Source: UBA7916 sp036121365 (GTDB lineage: Bacteria > Pseudomonadota > Gammaproteobacteria > Comchoanobacterales > Comchoanobacteraceae). From it: 64,000 nucleotides of DNA. The notes under the pieces are model-generated. The model did not search any database. It was not told where the DNA came from and was given only the letters and a program-made list of their open reading frames with translations. The position numbers and the translations under genes are program-made. The stretch is taken from the NCBI GenBank assembly GCA_036121365.1, contig JAZAFR010000023.1:1-64000 (forward strand), given 5' to 3'. Shown here one piece after another: positions 8,098 through 17,326 of this stretch (position 1 is its first letter; the number at the start of each line of letters is the position of its first letter).

Positions 8098-10133
8098 CTA
8101 CCACAATTTGATATGAATGTCTGAGCATGCGATTTGAGAACAGGAAAATGAGCAACAAAAACCATCGGTGTTTTCTAGATGCTTATTGGCAGTACATTTT
8201 AGGGGTAGATGAGTAGTGTCGATGAGAGAATTAAAAATAATACAATGACTGACGGAAAATTTTGGATGATGGGGTTTTACACTGGCAATAGCCAGTATCA
8301 TCTTCACAAGTCAGAAAAGGGAGGCGGTCATTGATTTGATGACAGGGTCGAGACAATTGTGGTTGAAAAATATTGGGAGTGAAAATACAATTCTTATCAA
8401 TAAAGCGTGGCAGTGAAAACAGCAAGGAATCATGCCACAGTTCTCCATGTGTGACGATCAAACAAGTTTTGCGATGATAGGGCAGGTGTTTGAGATAATA
8501 AAGCCATTGATTATTAGAAATAGCGGGAGGTGTTGCAGCCACCATGATGACACTATGCTGTTGGTGTTGAATGTGAGTGAAAGTGGTGTGGTCGCTAACG
8601 TATTGAGTGAGATTGCTTTTGGGGTAACAGAAGGTGACAAAAAACATCAAGCACCACAGTAAAAGGCAAACAATGAGATTTTGATAAAATATCAGGATGT
8701 AAATGAGTGTTGAAAATATAAGGATGGGAAAAGCATTATGAAAAAGTTCTATGGGCATATCATAGCTCGAATGAAATGGGTTTAAAGTAAATAGAAAAAT
8801 AGTGCATCAAAGTGATTAGAAGTTGCCAATTAACGTGACACAAAGACAAAAAAATATTTGAATAAGGAAAGGATATCAACGCCAAAAAAAGACAGAAAAT
8901 GGACAAGGGGAGTATGATATGGCTAACCCAAAAAATGGCAATGAAATTGGTAACAGAAGCAATGATTATCAATTGATTCCAATATAAATAAGACCAGGCA
9001 TTGGTGATCACAAACATGGCAAGATGTTTTTTGAGCGGATGATTGAAAAAGGGAAAGTGGTTAACAACGAGTAAGCACAGAACAATGCCGTAGGATAGTT
9101 GAAAGCCAATGTGGTCTATCACTAATGGGTCGAATAAGTATTGTATTAGGCAGCATAGCATTAGATTGGAAATGGGATGAATTCTGAGAAACAGTCTTTC
9201 GAAGAGATGACGGCAAACGTACATAGAGACAGCACGTTGACATGAGGGGGTGAAGCTGGCAAGACAGGCATAAAGAAAAAGGCAGACGATGCTCATGAGT
9301 CGAGAGACAAACAAAGGATTGATTCTGTTGAATCGCATGGCAAATGGAAGAAAAACAGACTCAAAAAGAGATCCTAAAATTGAGATATGCAGACCGGAAA
9401 TGGCAACCAAATGCGAGATTGCAGTAATTCTAAGTATATTCCATTGAGAAAATGATATGAATGATTGTTCAGCAAAAAGAAGAGCCAAAGTAAAAGCTGA
9501 GTAGGGGTGGTCAAGAAGATTGGGGTAATGTGATAAGAAGAGATTTAAAACAAAATATTTAATTGACAATGCCGGTGTATTCCAAAAATTGGCATGTGAT
9601 ATCCAAATAACAGAAGACATTTTATGGAAGAACAGATCAGTTAGGTTCTTACTACCATGAACACGATTCGGCTGTGTGTGATAAATGAATGTAGGTTCAA
9701 TAAAATTGGATTCAAGCACATATAAGTAGAGGACATCACCAAAAGTGAATGCGTTTGGTAAACGTGATTTGATTTTAACGGTGACATAAATTGGATATTT
9801 TGGTTGCCAAGAACCACACATAATGACTTGCGATTTAAAACGGTATACTTTGCCAGTGTGTTGGGGGAGAGTTGTGATTTGAACAAGGCAGTTATGGCCA
9901 ACAGAAAGTTGTTGTGAAAAAGATAGAACAGTGGAATAAAAAGATAAACGTGTATGGTGATGAAAAAGCATACCAGCAGCAAAAGAAAGCAAGCAAAGAA
10001 AAGAGGATAGGGTATTGGTGGTAAAACGATTCAATAATAATAAAAGTAAAAGAATGATGGCCAGTGTATTCAGTGCTGGACGAGATGAGCAAAAAGCGCC
10101 AGATAGAAAATGAAAAATATAAAGTGTGATCAC
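8098..10133 (-). pseudogene. comEC: comEC/rec2 DNA-uptake channel gene, broken by frameshifts
   Basis: ComEC carries incoming single-stranded DNA across the inner membrane; family members run about 700-800 residues. The first 457 residues (10133-8760) hold the N-terminal membrane and OB-like part and the competence domain, with TAISHLVAISGLHISI, TPSCQRAVSM and GFQLSYGIVLCLL. A TGA at 8762-8760 stops this frame; a new frame opens at 8758 and continues the membrane part for 175 residues into a metallo-beta-lactamase-like region. There the metal motif is degraded (THGELWHD instead of HxHxDH or HxDxDH). A further shift near 8270-8330 moves homology to a third frame (VSHCIIFNS..., 8307-8098). The combined length fits one ancestral gene. 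Slippage at homopolymers or an assembly error is possible, but the lost metal ligands favour true decay. Traces may run on to about 7990. Confidence 0.65.
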
Positions 10134-10246
10134 AGAAAAAATAAAAAAGTATAATTCAAAAAAAATAAATTAAAAATACCGTAAAAAAACATGAAAAATA
10201 ATAAAGTGCAGACTATATAAAAAAAGCGAAACAGAAAGGAAGAGCA

Positions 10247-10831
10247 ATGCAAAGGACAATAAAGGCAATATCAATCGGTATCATACTCGGGGTCATCAGT
10301 ATCATACCATTATTATTTGACAACGTGGTGACGCAGTGGTTGGTGGGACTTAAATACAACAAGAACTTTTTTTATCAGGAAGCGCAAGGAAGCAATGATG
10401 CAAATTTATGGTTGAGATTTTATACAGCATTTCATGGGTTGGTGGCAAGTGATAAGTCACAGGGATTATATCTCATATCAACGACAGATACTGATGGAAA
10501 GAAATATGAGAAAGGTAAATGCTATGAAGTTGAGGGAGAGGATATGCAGGCAAAGTTCTGGTCATTGACAGCGTATGGGTTGGACAACAAAGTTTTGGGA
10601 GATAAGGAAAATACATCAATTAATAACAAGTCAGTGAAAATGGATAAAGGTAAGTTTTCAGCGATGATCGTGGCAAATAAAAGTGAGGCAAAGGGAAAAG
10701 AAAATATCATGATACTGGGTGAGAACGATTTTAAATTGGTATTGAGATTATATGGACCATCAGAAACAGTGGTTGATAACCCACAGATAGTAAAAGTCCC
10801 CGTGATTAAGGAGGTAAAATGTGGACAATAA
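10247..10831 (+). CDS. DUF1214 domain protein with N-terminal membrane anchor
   Basis: 194 residues; ATG with AGGAAG five bases upstream. Residues 5-25 form one membrane segment. The rest matches the DUF1214 pattern: a FWSLTAYGLDNKVL motif near residue 104, a strand-rich middle, and FKLVLRLYGPSETVVD near the C-terminus, close to the usual lLRlYwP end of that family. The function of DUF1214 is not established; these proteins are often paired with DUF1254 proteins, as here. The next gene overlaps this one by 13 bases, so the two are translationally coupled. The 113 bases upstream are shared with the divergent comEC remnant. Confidence 0.75.
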   Translation: MQRTIKAISIGIILGVISIIPLLFDNVVTQWLVGLKYNKNFFYQEAQGSNDANLWLRFYTAFHGLVASDKSQGLYLISTTDTDGKKYEKGKCYEVEGEDMQAKFWSLTAYGLDNKVLGDKENTSINNKSVKMDKGKFSAMIVANKSEAKGKENIMILGENDFKLVLRLYGPSETVVDNPQIVKVPVIKEVKCGQ

Positions 10832-11388
10832 GAGACACTTGTGTCATTTTGGTAACAGCAATAGTCGTTCACTTATTGATTGTTTGGCAAACACCTGATT
10901 GGATAATGGAAGCATTTGAGAGGCAGTTGATTAACAATGCAAAATATGGGGACAACACAGCATGTGGTGAAACATATGTTAATGGTGTTTATTATATAGA
11001 TCCAAAATGTATGTTGAAAAAAGACAGGGGAACAATGCCCAATTTGGATGTTTTGTATACAATTTGCTTTTATCAAGTTGATGCTAACTCAGATTATATG
11101 GTGACGACAAACGTGCCAACAGAGAAGAATTTTTGGGTAACACACGTATATGAAGAAGACACTACGATCGCATATTATATCAATAATGATGATGTTGAAG
11201 GAGAAATGACACTACAGATAGCCAGAGATAATGGAGAAAAAAACAACAAAAACGTGATAGAAGTGACAAGTTCAACCAACACAGGGATGGTCTTAATCAG
11301 GGCATTTTATGCAACTGAACAAGAAAAAAAAGCACTGGACAAAGAAAGACGGAAGACCCGTTGTTATGTACAGTCACTGATAAATTAG
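10819..11388 (+). CDS. DUF1254-like protein with N-terminal membrane anchor
   Basis: 189 residues. A near-perfect Shine-Dalgarno (AAGGAGGT, 10808-10815) inside the previous gene fixes the ATG at 10819. Residues 7-24 form a membrane anchor. The segment MPNLDVLYTICFYQV, then DYMVTTNVP and FWVTHVYEED, follows the DUF1254 pattern (N.DTLYS...a..dls..P.vl.vP......y.v...D). The C-terminal GMVLIRAFYATEQEKKA also fits the family. Its partner upstream carries the DUF1214 half. Both are probably exposed in the periplasm on single anchors. Biochemical role unknown. Confidence 0.7.
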   Translation: MWTIRDTCVILVTAIVVHLLIVWQTPDWIMEAFERQLINNAKYGDNTACGETYVNGVYYIDPKCMLKKDRGTMPNLDVLYTICFYQVDANSDYMVTTNVPTEKNFWVTHVYEEDTTIAYYINNDDVEGEMTLQIARDNGEKNNKNVIEVTSSTNTGMVLIRAFYATEQEKKALDKERRKTRCYVQSLIN

Positions 11389-11417
11389 ACTAGGATAAAC
11401 AAATGCAGGTAAAAAAG

Positions 11418-11440
11418 AAAAGCCCACAAAGTGGGCTTTT
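11418..11440. terminator. Bidirectional intrinsic terminator
   Basis: A 10-bp perfect stem (AAAAGCCCAC / GTGGGCTTTT) with a 3-base loop; the stem itself supplies A and T runs on either strand. It sits between the convergent DUF1254-like gene and the leftward gene ending at 11471, so it can serve both. Confidence 0.85.
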
Positions 11441-11470
11441 CAAATGGTTGTTTTGAGCAAAAGATTATAC

Positions 11471-12703
11471 TTAAGATAAAACTAATGTTGAGGCACCTGC
11501 TCCCTCAGTATTGTTAGAACCATTAGAAGTCCCCGGTACAGTAGGAGCATCCACTGATGGTGTTTCTGGCTGCTCGGAACTTCCACCTTTATTCTTCTTG
11601 CTCTTGTTTTTGGACTTGCCAGCACGTTTTGATGCGTTAACAGTTGTTACCGCAGTCCGTAAAGAGATTGTGCTAGCATTTTCTACTGAATCAGAGGACT
11701 CTTCTTCTCTCAAGGATTGAGGTTCAGGTGTGACTTTCCCTATGGATTCCTGGTTTTCAGAATCTGCTCTTGGATCAAGAGCTGCACTTAGAGTATGATT
11801 TTCAGGTCTGATTTCACTGAGTTCAACAGCTGCACCAGTTCCACTCCCTGTGAAAAAATTTCCAAACGCATTGAGTACAAGATTCCCCGTTCTCGATGGA
11901 GAAGAAGTACCAAAATGACTATCTCCTGTATCTTTTCGGATATTGGGTGGGGATTTGGGTCTGCCATTCAACTGGTCTGGAACTTCATCATGCAGATTTA
12001 AATCTTTTTTCTCTTCTGAAGAAGTCCGTGAAGGTTCTTGGGAAGGTGAAACTGGCCCACTAAGACCACTTCCATGGTCTGGATCAAGTGGTTCTTTTTT
12101 TTCTTCTAGTTCGTCTTCAGACGGGGCACTTTCATCATTGCGCTGTAACCCAGGAGTGTCATCACCATTGGGGTTTGAACCAGGATTGCCATCACCATTG
12201 GGGTTTGAACCAGGATTGCCACTAGGATCTTTCCCTGACTTTTTTCCTCCAGTAGGTACTTCTGCATTCCAAATGCTTTTAGCCTCCTTCAAGAGCTGCC
12301 AGATGACTTGGAAAGGATAAAGATCTGACTGGGTCTGGCGTTTGTGATCATATCGCATTTTGATTTTATCAAATATGCCAGGAGTAACTTTGTATAATAA
12401 AATACCTGCCGTGTCTAGAATTTTGAAGGCAGAAAAAGCAATCAATATTGATGTAATGTAGGCTATTTGAAATTGCAGTGTAATAAAAAACACCAAGGCC
12501 AAATAGGAAAAAGAAAGAGCCTTTGCGAAAGTGGTTTCCTCTCTTAAGGGATTGGTCCACAAAGCTTTATTTGCAGCTTTTGCAAAACCTGCCTTATAAT
12601 CACTCAGTGATAAGCCTCTGGCCTGCTTAAATTTAATTGATATGGCTTCTGGAATTGATCTCAACCCATCGGCTGAATTTTTTAGTGTTTGTGTAATCGA
12701 CAT
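11471..12703 (-). CDS. Effector-like membrane protein with low-complexity tail
   Basis: 410 residues, first of four leftward unknown genes. The N-terminal 60 residues are amphipathic; residues 62-100 make a hydrophobic hairpin (ALSFSYLALVFFITLQFQIAYITSILIAFSAFKIL). Residues 150-410 are low complexity: Gly/Asn/Pro repeats (GNPGSNPNGD twice), acidic stretches and Ser/Thr-rich sequence, with a Lys-rich patch (KRAGKSKNKSKKNK) near 365. This layout (membrane hairpin plus a long disordered tail) is common among proteins that intracellular bacteria insert in host membranes, which is inference. No family recognised. The promoter at 12734-12762 serves it. Confidence 0.65.
   Translation of the reverse strand: MSITQTLKNSADGLRSIPEAISIKFKQARGLSLSDYKAGFAKAANKALWTNPLREETTFAKALSFSYLALVFFITLQFQIAYITSILIAFSAFKILDTAGILLYKVTPGIFDKIKMRYDHKRQTQSDLYPFQVIWQLLKEAKSIWNAEVPTGGKKSGKDPSGNPGSNPNGDGNPGSNPNGDDTPGLQRNDESAPSEDELEEKKEPLDPDHGSGLSGPVSPSQEPSRTSSEEKKDLNLHDEVPDQLNGRPKSPPNIRKDTGDSHFGTSSPSRTGNLVLNAFGNFFTGSGTGAAVELSEIRPENHTLSAALDPRADSENQESIGKVTPEPQSLREEESSDSVENASTISLRTAVTTVNASKRAGKSKNKSKKNKGGSSEQPETPSVDAPTVPGTSNGSNNTEGAGASTLVLS
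12161..12220. repeat. Two perfect 30-bp tandem repeats
   Basis: 12161-12190 and 12191-12220 are identical and in frame with the leftward gene, encoding GNPGSNPNGD twice; a weaker partial copy lies on the low-coordinate side. A site of likely length variation. Confidence 0.9.
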
Positions 12704-12733
12704 ACGGTCTCACTTTATTTAAAGATAACATTA

Positions 12734-12762
12734 ATTTAACAATAGTAAATAAGAGATGTCAA
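12734..12762 (-). promoter_or_regulatory. Predicted sigma-70 promoter
   Basis: On the minus strand, TTGACA (12762-12757) is followed by a 17-base spacer and TTAAAT (12739-12734, 4 of 6). The predicted start near 12727 lies about 24 bases before the ATG of the 410-residue protein gene. Confidence 0.5.
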
Positions 12763-12984
12763 GTAGACAAAAGAAGTGAGATATAAAAATGAGAGGGTTT
12801 ATATTTTCTGTAAAATCGCCAGTCATGCAAACATAAAATGCGACTAAAGAGAAGTGAATTTGTTGAGCCTGAAATAATATGATGGCTTAGGTTATCCAAA
12901 AAGACTAAGTTAAGCGTTATGATGTTGACTAGAATTTTTTGATTCAATCAAACCGATATATTTAGTATATAGTTTTTATCATTT

Positions 12985-14607
12985 TCATCCCAAGAAATTA
13001 AAAAAGGAACTTCTGGTTTCGTTTTGTCCCACTTCTTTTTCCTCAGCTGCTTCATATGATGCCATACCTGGACGTATAGGAGGTTGTACACTCGGTGTAT
13101 CAGATCCAGCCTCTGATTGACTATCTACGGATGATGTGTCTTCCATTATGGTTGCGATTCTTACTGATATGAAACTCTTCAAAACATCTTTTATTTGGTC
13201 TATCGATAGAAGAACCACCAAATAAAAAATCAAGTCTTGGTGATTTAGTGAAACAATCTCTGGACTTTCACTTAATCTCTTTAGGTAAGAAAGATTAGGT
13301 TTAAGCCATTCAAGTGTTTTCGATATTTTCTCATGATACTTTATAGCTTTTTTTTCTGAACATGCAATCCATGTTTCTCCTCCTTCCTTAATTTTACTTA
13401 TATTATGTACATGTCCACTATTAACAAGGTTATGTAATGCTTGTAACTCATTATACAGTAATTTGAATATTTTTGTCACATATTCCTTGTCACTTAAAAT
13501 TTGTTCCAAAGAATCTAAATGTGAATATGCCAGATCTATAGCATCTGGTGCAGCGGAAGCCGCGCCAAGTTCGAGTTGGCCACTTTTATACTGTTCACGT
13601 AAATATACGATCGTCATAATGGTACTAGATACTCGGTAGAGTGGGTCTATCTGAGGATATGAATAGCCAAGTTTCGAATCTACAGCACTCTGATGGATGG
13701 CTACTCGATTCGCTGCGTTTATTCTCCCTAATAAACTCTTCAGAAAAAATAAGTCAGTTGTGGGAGCTTTTTGATCTTTTTCTCTGTCGACAGCTGGTTG
13801 TCTTTTAAATTCACTTAGAAAAGCAGCTTTAGGGATTTGTAAATGTTGTTCTGATAGTTCTGAAGTTTCAGAATTACAAGCATCTAAAATAGACCGTTTA
13901 CAGTCGTCTTCAAAGTATGGATACATTCCTTTGAATGTTTCAAACTTATCAGTTAGGGCGTTCATCGCTTTTTTTACGGAGACCCTGGTGCTATGTTTGT
14001 TTATTTGAATTAGATCAAGCAGTTTATGCGGTTTCTTGATGCTTTTGCCTTTTTGACCCGTGTCTTTTTTTTGATTTTGAGTTGGATCTACTTGCGGAAC
14101 CCTACGAACTGATTTATCTTTATTCTTTTTCTGATCTAGCAGTATCTTTGGTCTACGGGGCTTATCTCTGTTTAGTTCTCCAGAACGGCTGGGATTCACT
14201 TTGTTTTGCTTTACATTGTTGTCAATAGTAGCATGCTTTTTACTTAAAGTAATGAGCTGTTGCGTTAGTTTATAGATACCTATAGCAAGAAGGTAAGGTA
14301 CAGTCAACAATAAGGCAACTCCATAAAAGAAATATGAGAACAGCCAGTTTTCAAAAAAAGACGTCAAGCCATTGACGATATTTTGGCTTGAAGCAGAAAT
14401 GTATTCTTTTGTTGTTTGGAAATTAAAACTATACGGTAATATAAAACAAGTCAGTAGAGAGAGAATATGCCAAACCAAAAATAATAAACTACATATAACA
14501 ATCGGGGCTATAGAAAAAATAAATCCAATTGCTTTTGAAAAAAAGTCAACAAGTGGTGTGAGTTTTTTATATATGTTCTGTGTGGCCATATTAAATGTGT
14601 CACGCAT
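12985..14607 (-). CDS. Effector-like membrane protein, Glu-rich C-terminus
   Basis: 540 residues from the ATG at 14607, chosen because AAAAGGAG sits 7 bases upstream; the frame opens 14 codons earlier without such a site. Two hydrophobic blocks lie at about residues 27-60 and 87-114, followed by a basic stretch (about 130-200, many Lys/Arg/Pro) and a long helical domain (about 200-490). The C-terminus is acidic (SYEAAEEKEVGQNE) and ends in a hydrophobic patch (SSFFNFLG). An acidic Glu-rich block close to the C-terminus is a known feature of many Dot/Icm type IV effectors; whether it applies here is inference. No enzymatic motif seen. Confidence 0.65.
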   Translation of the reverse strand: MRDTFNMATQNIYKKLTPLVDFFSKAIGFIFSIAPIVICSLLFLVWHILSLLTCFILPYSFNFQTTKEYISASSQNIVNGLTSFFENWLFSYFFYGVALLLTVPYLLAIGIYKLTQQLITLSKKHATIDNNVKQNKVNPSRSGELNRDKPRRPKILLDQKKNKDKSVRRVPQVDPTQNQKKDTGQKGKSIKKPHKLLDLIQINKHSTRVSVKKAMNALTDKFETFKGMYPYFEDDCKRSILDACNSETSELSEQHLQIPKAAFLSEFKRQPAVDREKDQKAPTTDLFFLKSLLGRINAANRVAIHQSAVDSKLGYSYPQIDPLYRVSSTIMTIVYLREQYKSGQLELGAASAAPDAIDLAYSHLDSLEQILSDKEYVTKIFKLLYNELQALHNLVNSGHVHNISKIKEGGETWIACSEKKAIKYHEKISKTLEWLKPNLSYLKRLSESPEIVSLNHQDLIFYLVVLLSIDQIKDVLKSFISVRIATIMEDTSSVDSQSEAGSDTPSVQPPIRPGMASYEAAEEKEVGQNETRSSFFNFLG

Positions 14608-14825
14608 AATTAAGCTCCTTTTGGTATGGTTTATCTTCACAGTGTACACATGGTTTTATGGTACCTGTATGAAGTCTAGTTGTCATTAAAAATATAAAAA
14701 GAAATTGTCTACAAGATAAAATGTATTTCATATACAAGGATATAGTATCAAATTTATTTTTGAATTGAGGAGGTAGACTACCGAATGTATTGGCTAGAAA
14801 GTTGATCATAGAGCATCATTACCCA

Positions 14826-15425
14826 TTAAAAGACACTAAAGTCACTTGATTGCGAACTGAACGAGCTACACGTGCTCCCAGGACTTGCTGTAAGATCCAT
14901 TTTTCCAAAAGGCATCCCTGGGTTTGATGAAGAGAGCTCATTAGAATGATTTGCTAAATTTTCTTCTGTCAGTACTTTAAATCCGCTGTTTGTTAGATCA
15001 CCTAACGGTGTTCTTGGAGGTGTTCTTTGAGGTGTTCTTGGAGGTGTTCTTTGAGGTGTTCTTGGAGGTGAATAAAGCTGTGTAGCGTTACCTTGAGGAT
15101 TATTAAGCATAGGGTTTGTCATGGAAGAAGAGTGAATTGGCATAGGGCTTGTCATATCAGTGCTTTGTGAGTCTCCGTGAGATGGTCTTCGAATACAACC
15201 CATGTCTCCATCTGTTTTAGATTCGTTAGTTTTATTAAGATTTTGAAGCTCAATTGATTGAACATACTCCTTATCTAGATCTAGCAATGATCTGATATCT
15301 AGCAATAATTTATTGATATCATCAGAAGTCTCAATAGGTGCTTCATCGCTGCGTTCGCGATGAGTAACAAAAAGCCCTACTATTGTATTTTTCAAGCAGG
15401 TTAAAATATCAAAACAAAATTTCAT
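14826..15425 (-). CDS. Small Ser/Pro-rich protein with TP-x-R repeats
   Basis: 199 residues; ATG preceded by GGAG at 7 bases. Residues 1-20 are weakly hydrophobic and Cys-containing. The middle holds an array of RTPP/RTPQ repeats (about residues 120-140) encoded by 12-bp units, matching both the CDK-type S/T-P-x-R/K pattern and the class I SH3-ligand pattern RxxPxxP. The C-terminus (GKMDLTASPGST..., then Ser/Phe-rich) resembles that of the next gene upstream in the cluster. It starts 16 bases after that gene ends, so the two form an operon. No family recognised. Confidence 0.6.
   Translation of the reverse strand: MKFCFDILTCLKNTIVGLFVTHRERSDEAPIETSDDINKLLLDIRSLLDLDKEYVQSIELQNLNKTNESKTDGDMGCIRRPSHGDSQSTDMTSPMPIHSSSMTNPMLNNPQGNATQLYSPPRTPQRTPPRTPQRTPPRTPLGDLTNSGFKVLTEENLANHSNELSSSNPGMPFGKMDLTASPGSTCSSFSSQSSDFSVF
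15007..15066. repeat. Five 12-bp tandem units
   Basis: Units GGTGTTCTTGGA and GGTGTTCTTTGA alternate five times without a gap, in frame with the leftward 199-residue gene, where they encode the RTPP/RTPQ array. Not a CRISPR: there are no spacers. Confidence 0.9.
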
Positions 15426-15441
15426 AATTTATCTCCAGGTA

Positions 15442-16950
15442 TCAAAACATCTCGGCAAGACTACTAGTGACAGAACCACTAGAAGGGCTATAGGCGGAGC
15501 CAGTAGAGCCCTGATCAAGAGAAAGAAAATCCATTTTTCCAGTCATCTGCATAGAAATTGACGATTCCTTAGCCTTTTCAGCCTCTTCATCTAGAGCTTT
15601 TAAAGCAGCTGAAGTCAGCTTAGAAGGGGCAGATCCATTACCATTTGGCGTTATAAATTCACGAGAAGAAGTCGGATCTAATTGGCCTCTTTCTGGACTC
15701 AGAGCAAGGTGTTGATCCGGGGATTTGGGCGTGCCTCCATTATCAGCAGCAGCTTTTACAGGGCTATCATACCCTGCAGGACTGAGTACTAATTGTTTAA
15801 TTGTTAAAAGACTCGATACTTCTGTTTTTAGTGTTTGACAGTAGTCGGCATGCCTCTCAATGAATTCAACAACAGTGCGAAATAAATTTGTTTTGTCGTG
15901 AGTAAGCAAGTCTGACTCATATGTGTTTAATTGTTCAAAGAGTAATTGAAGAGAAGCTATAGTGTTGTGCCCTGGTCCTGTACTGTTACTTTCGGTCAGG
16001 TCCTTAAGCTCTTTGGAAAGTTCATCAAGACCTAATTTAGTCTTACGAGTTGCGTCAATGGTATCGGTATTTTGTTGAAAAGATTGAAATGATTGGTCGA
16101 TAAGATCTCGCTGATCGGCTAGAATATCCTGTTTATTTGCCGATACCAATTGGTTCAATTCGGAGAGCATTTCTGTACGAGTGGACTGAAATTTTAAAGA
16201 GATTTTTTCGATAGTCTCATTGTAAGTATCAGATTCCATATTCATTATCTCGAGTAGATGATTATGTGTATTTTCAAAAATTGCGAGATAGGCGGAAGAA
16301 AACTCTTTTAATAAATCATGATATTGTTCAAGTAGACATTCAAAAGCAGTATCATAACACTCTTCATAAATTTTGTGAAAATCTTTCGCAATCTTTTTTG
16401 ATCCTTGAATTTTCGCCCACAAAGATTCTTTATGTGCAGTAAGTGTCTTTAACATCGAATGAACTTTAGTAGACTTTTCAGAAAAATTGCGCATCAGCTC
16501 ACTGTGATCTTTTGTGAAGTGTTTCAACTGTTTTTCATTATTGACTTTTTCCTTCTCTATCTGATAATACTCCAGAATCATTGTTTGAATTAACCCTTGA
16601 AGTTTCTGTTTTAATGCAGCTATTGTTTTTCTGTGAGTATCAATAGCCTGAGGTGCGTTTGAAGGTGGGGAAAATCTGGATAGTTTATCTATTTTTGTGA
16701 GAATTTTTAAAATAGAATCATCATCTGGTGAGACCCGATCTGCATCGACTGGTTTTTTAGAAATCAGATAGTAACCAGCAGCACAAACTGCAGCTAAACT
16801 GACAACCAATCTATTGGTACTATGTTCACTTGAAGTCAAAAAAGTTTTGAAAGGTTCATAAGCTATGGTCGTAAAACGACGTGAAAGTATGGGAAGTTGT
16901 AGAAAATCTAAAAAGCTCATAGCCCTTCCCCGTTTGGTTAATGGTCTCAT
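15442..16950 (-). CDS. Effector-like coiled-coil protein with single membrane segment
   Basis: 502 residues from the ATG at 16950; a second ATG at 16920 (MSFLDFLQ) has a purine-rich GGGGAAGGG just upstream and may be the true start. A membrane segment lies at about residues 47-64 (RLVVSLAAVCAAGYYLIS). Residues 100-370 are long charged helices, probably coiled coil. The tail (380-502) is Ser/Pro-rich with SPVK and SPER sites, and ends with a GKMDF...GST...SS pattern shared with the 199-residue neighbour. It is the first gene of the two-gene operon. No homologous family recognised. Confidence 0.65.
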   Translation of the reverse strand: MRPLTKRGRAMSFLDFLQLPILSRRFTTIAYEPFKTFLTSSEHSTNRLVVSLAAVCAAGYYLISKKPVDADRVSPDDDSILKILTKIDKLSRFSPPSNAPQAIDTHRKTIAALKQKLQGLIQTMILEYYQIEKEKVNNEKQLKHFTKDHSELMRNFSEKSTKVHSMLKTLTAHKESLWAKIQGSKKIAKDFHKIYEECYDTAFECLLEQYHDLLKEFSSAYLAIFENTHNHLLEIMNMESDTYNETIEKISLKFQSTRTEMLSELNQLVSANKQDILADQRDLIDQSFQSFQQNTDTIDATRKTKLGLDELSKELKDLTESNSTGPGHNTIASLQLLFEQLNTYESDLLTHDKTNLFRTVVEFIERHADYCQTLKTEVSSLLTIKQLVLSPAGYDSPVKAAADNGGTPKSPDQHLALSPERGQLDPTSSREFITPNGNGSAPSKLTSAALKALDEEAEKAKESSISMQMTGKMDFLSLDQGSTGSAYSPSSGSVTSSLAEMF

Positions 16951-17326
16951 ATGTTAGAACTCTGTTAATTATGATTGATTGATAATTAAACACATCCAAA
17001 AATAAATTGCCAGCATTTTACTATGACAACGGTAGCTTAATTTTTAAGTACATGAATAATTGATTTTAATATTACTAGGAGAGAAGAGTGTGTGGCGATG
17101 TATCAGTATAATAATAAAAAATCGTACAGAATCTATAACAAGGTCAGGTAATTTCTTTTAAGATATATAATTTGGCACATAGACTGAGGAAAATAATTGA
17201 ACAGATGAATTAACATGAAAAGCTTGGATTGATGGCAGAGTAAATATAGGTAAGATGCATTTACAAGGTGGAAATATCAATATATATTAGCAACTGAAGA
17301 TAAATTTGACGTTTGGGGAATGCTCA
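16951..17326. other. Divergent intergenic region
   Basis: Lies between the leftward effector-like operon and the rightward GT25 gene, so it must carry both promoters. AT-rich; no gene or convincing hairpin seen. The first part of the GT25 frame (from a TTG at 17306) is judged untranslated. Confidence 0.4.

Noticed and set aside
8432..8662. 76-codon plus-strand ORF
   Set aside because: Lies antisense to the comEC remnant, whose frame shows family homology; no ribosome site.
15007..15066. Short regular repeats as a CRISPR array
   Set aside because: Units are contiguous 12-mers without spacers and lie in frame inside a coding gene.
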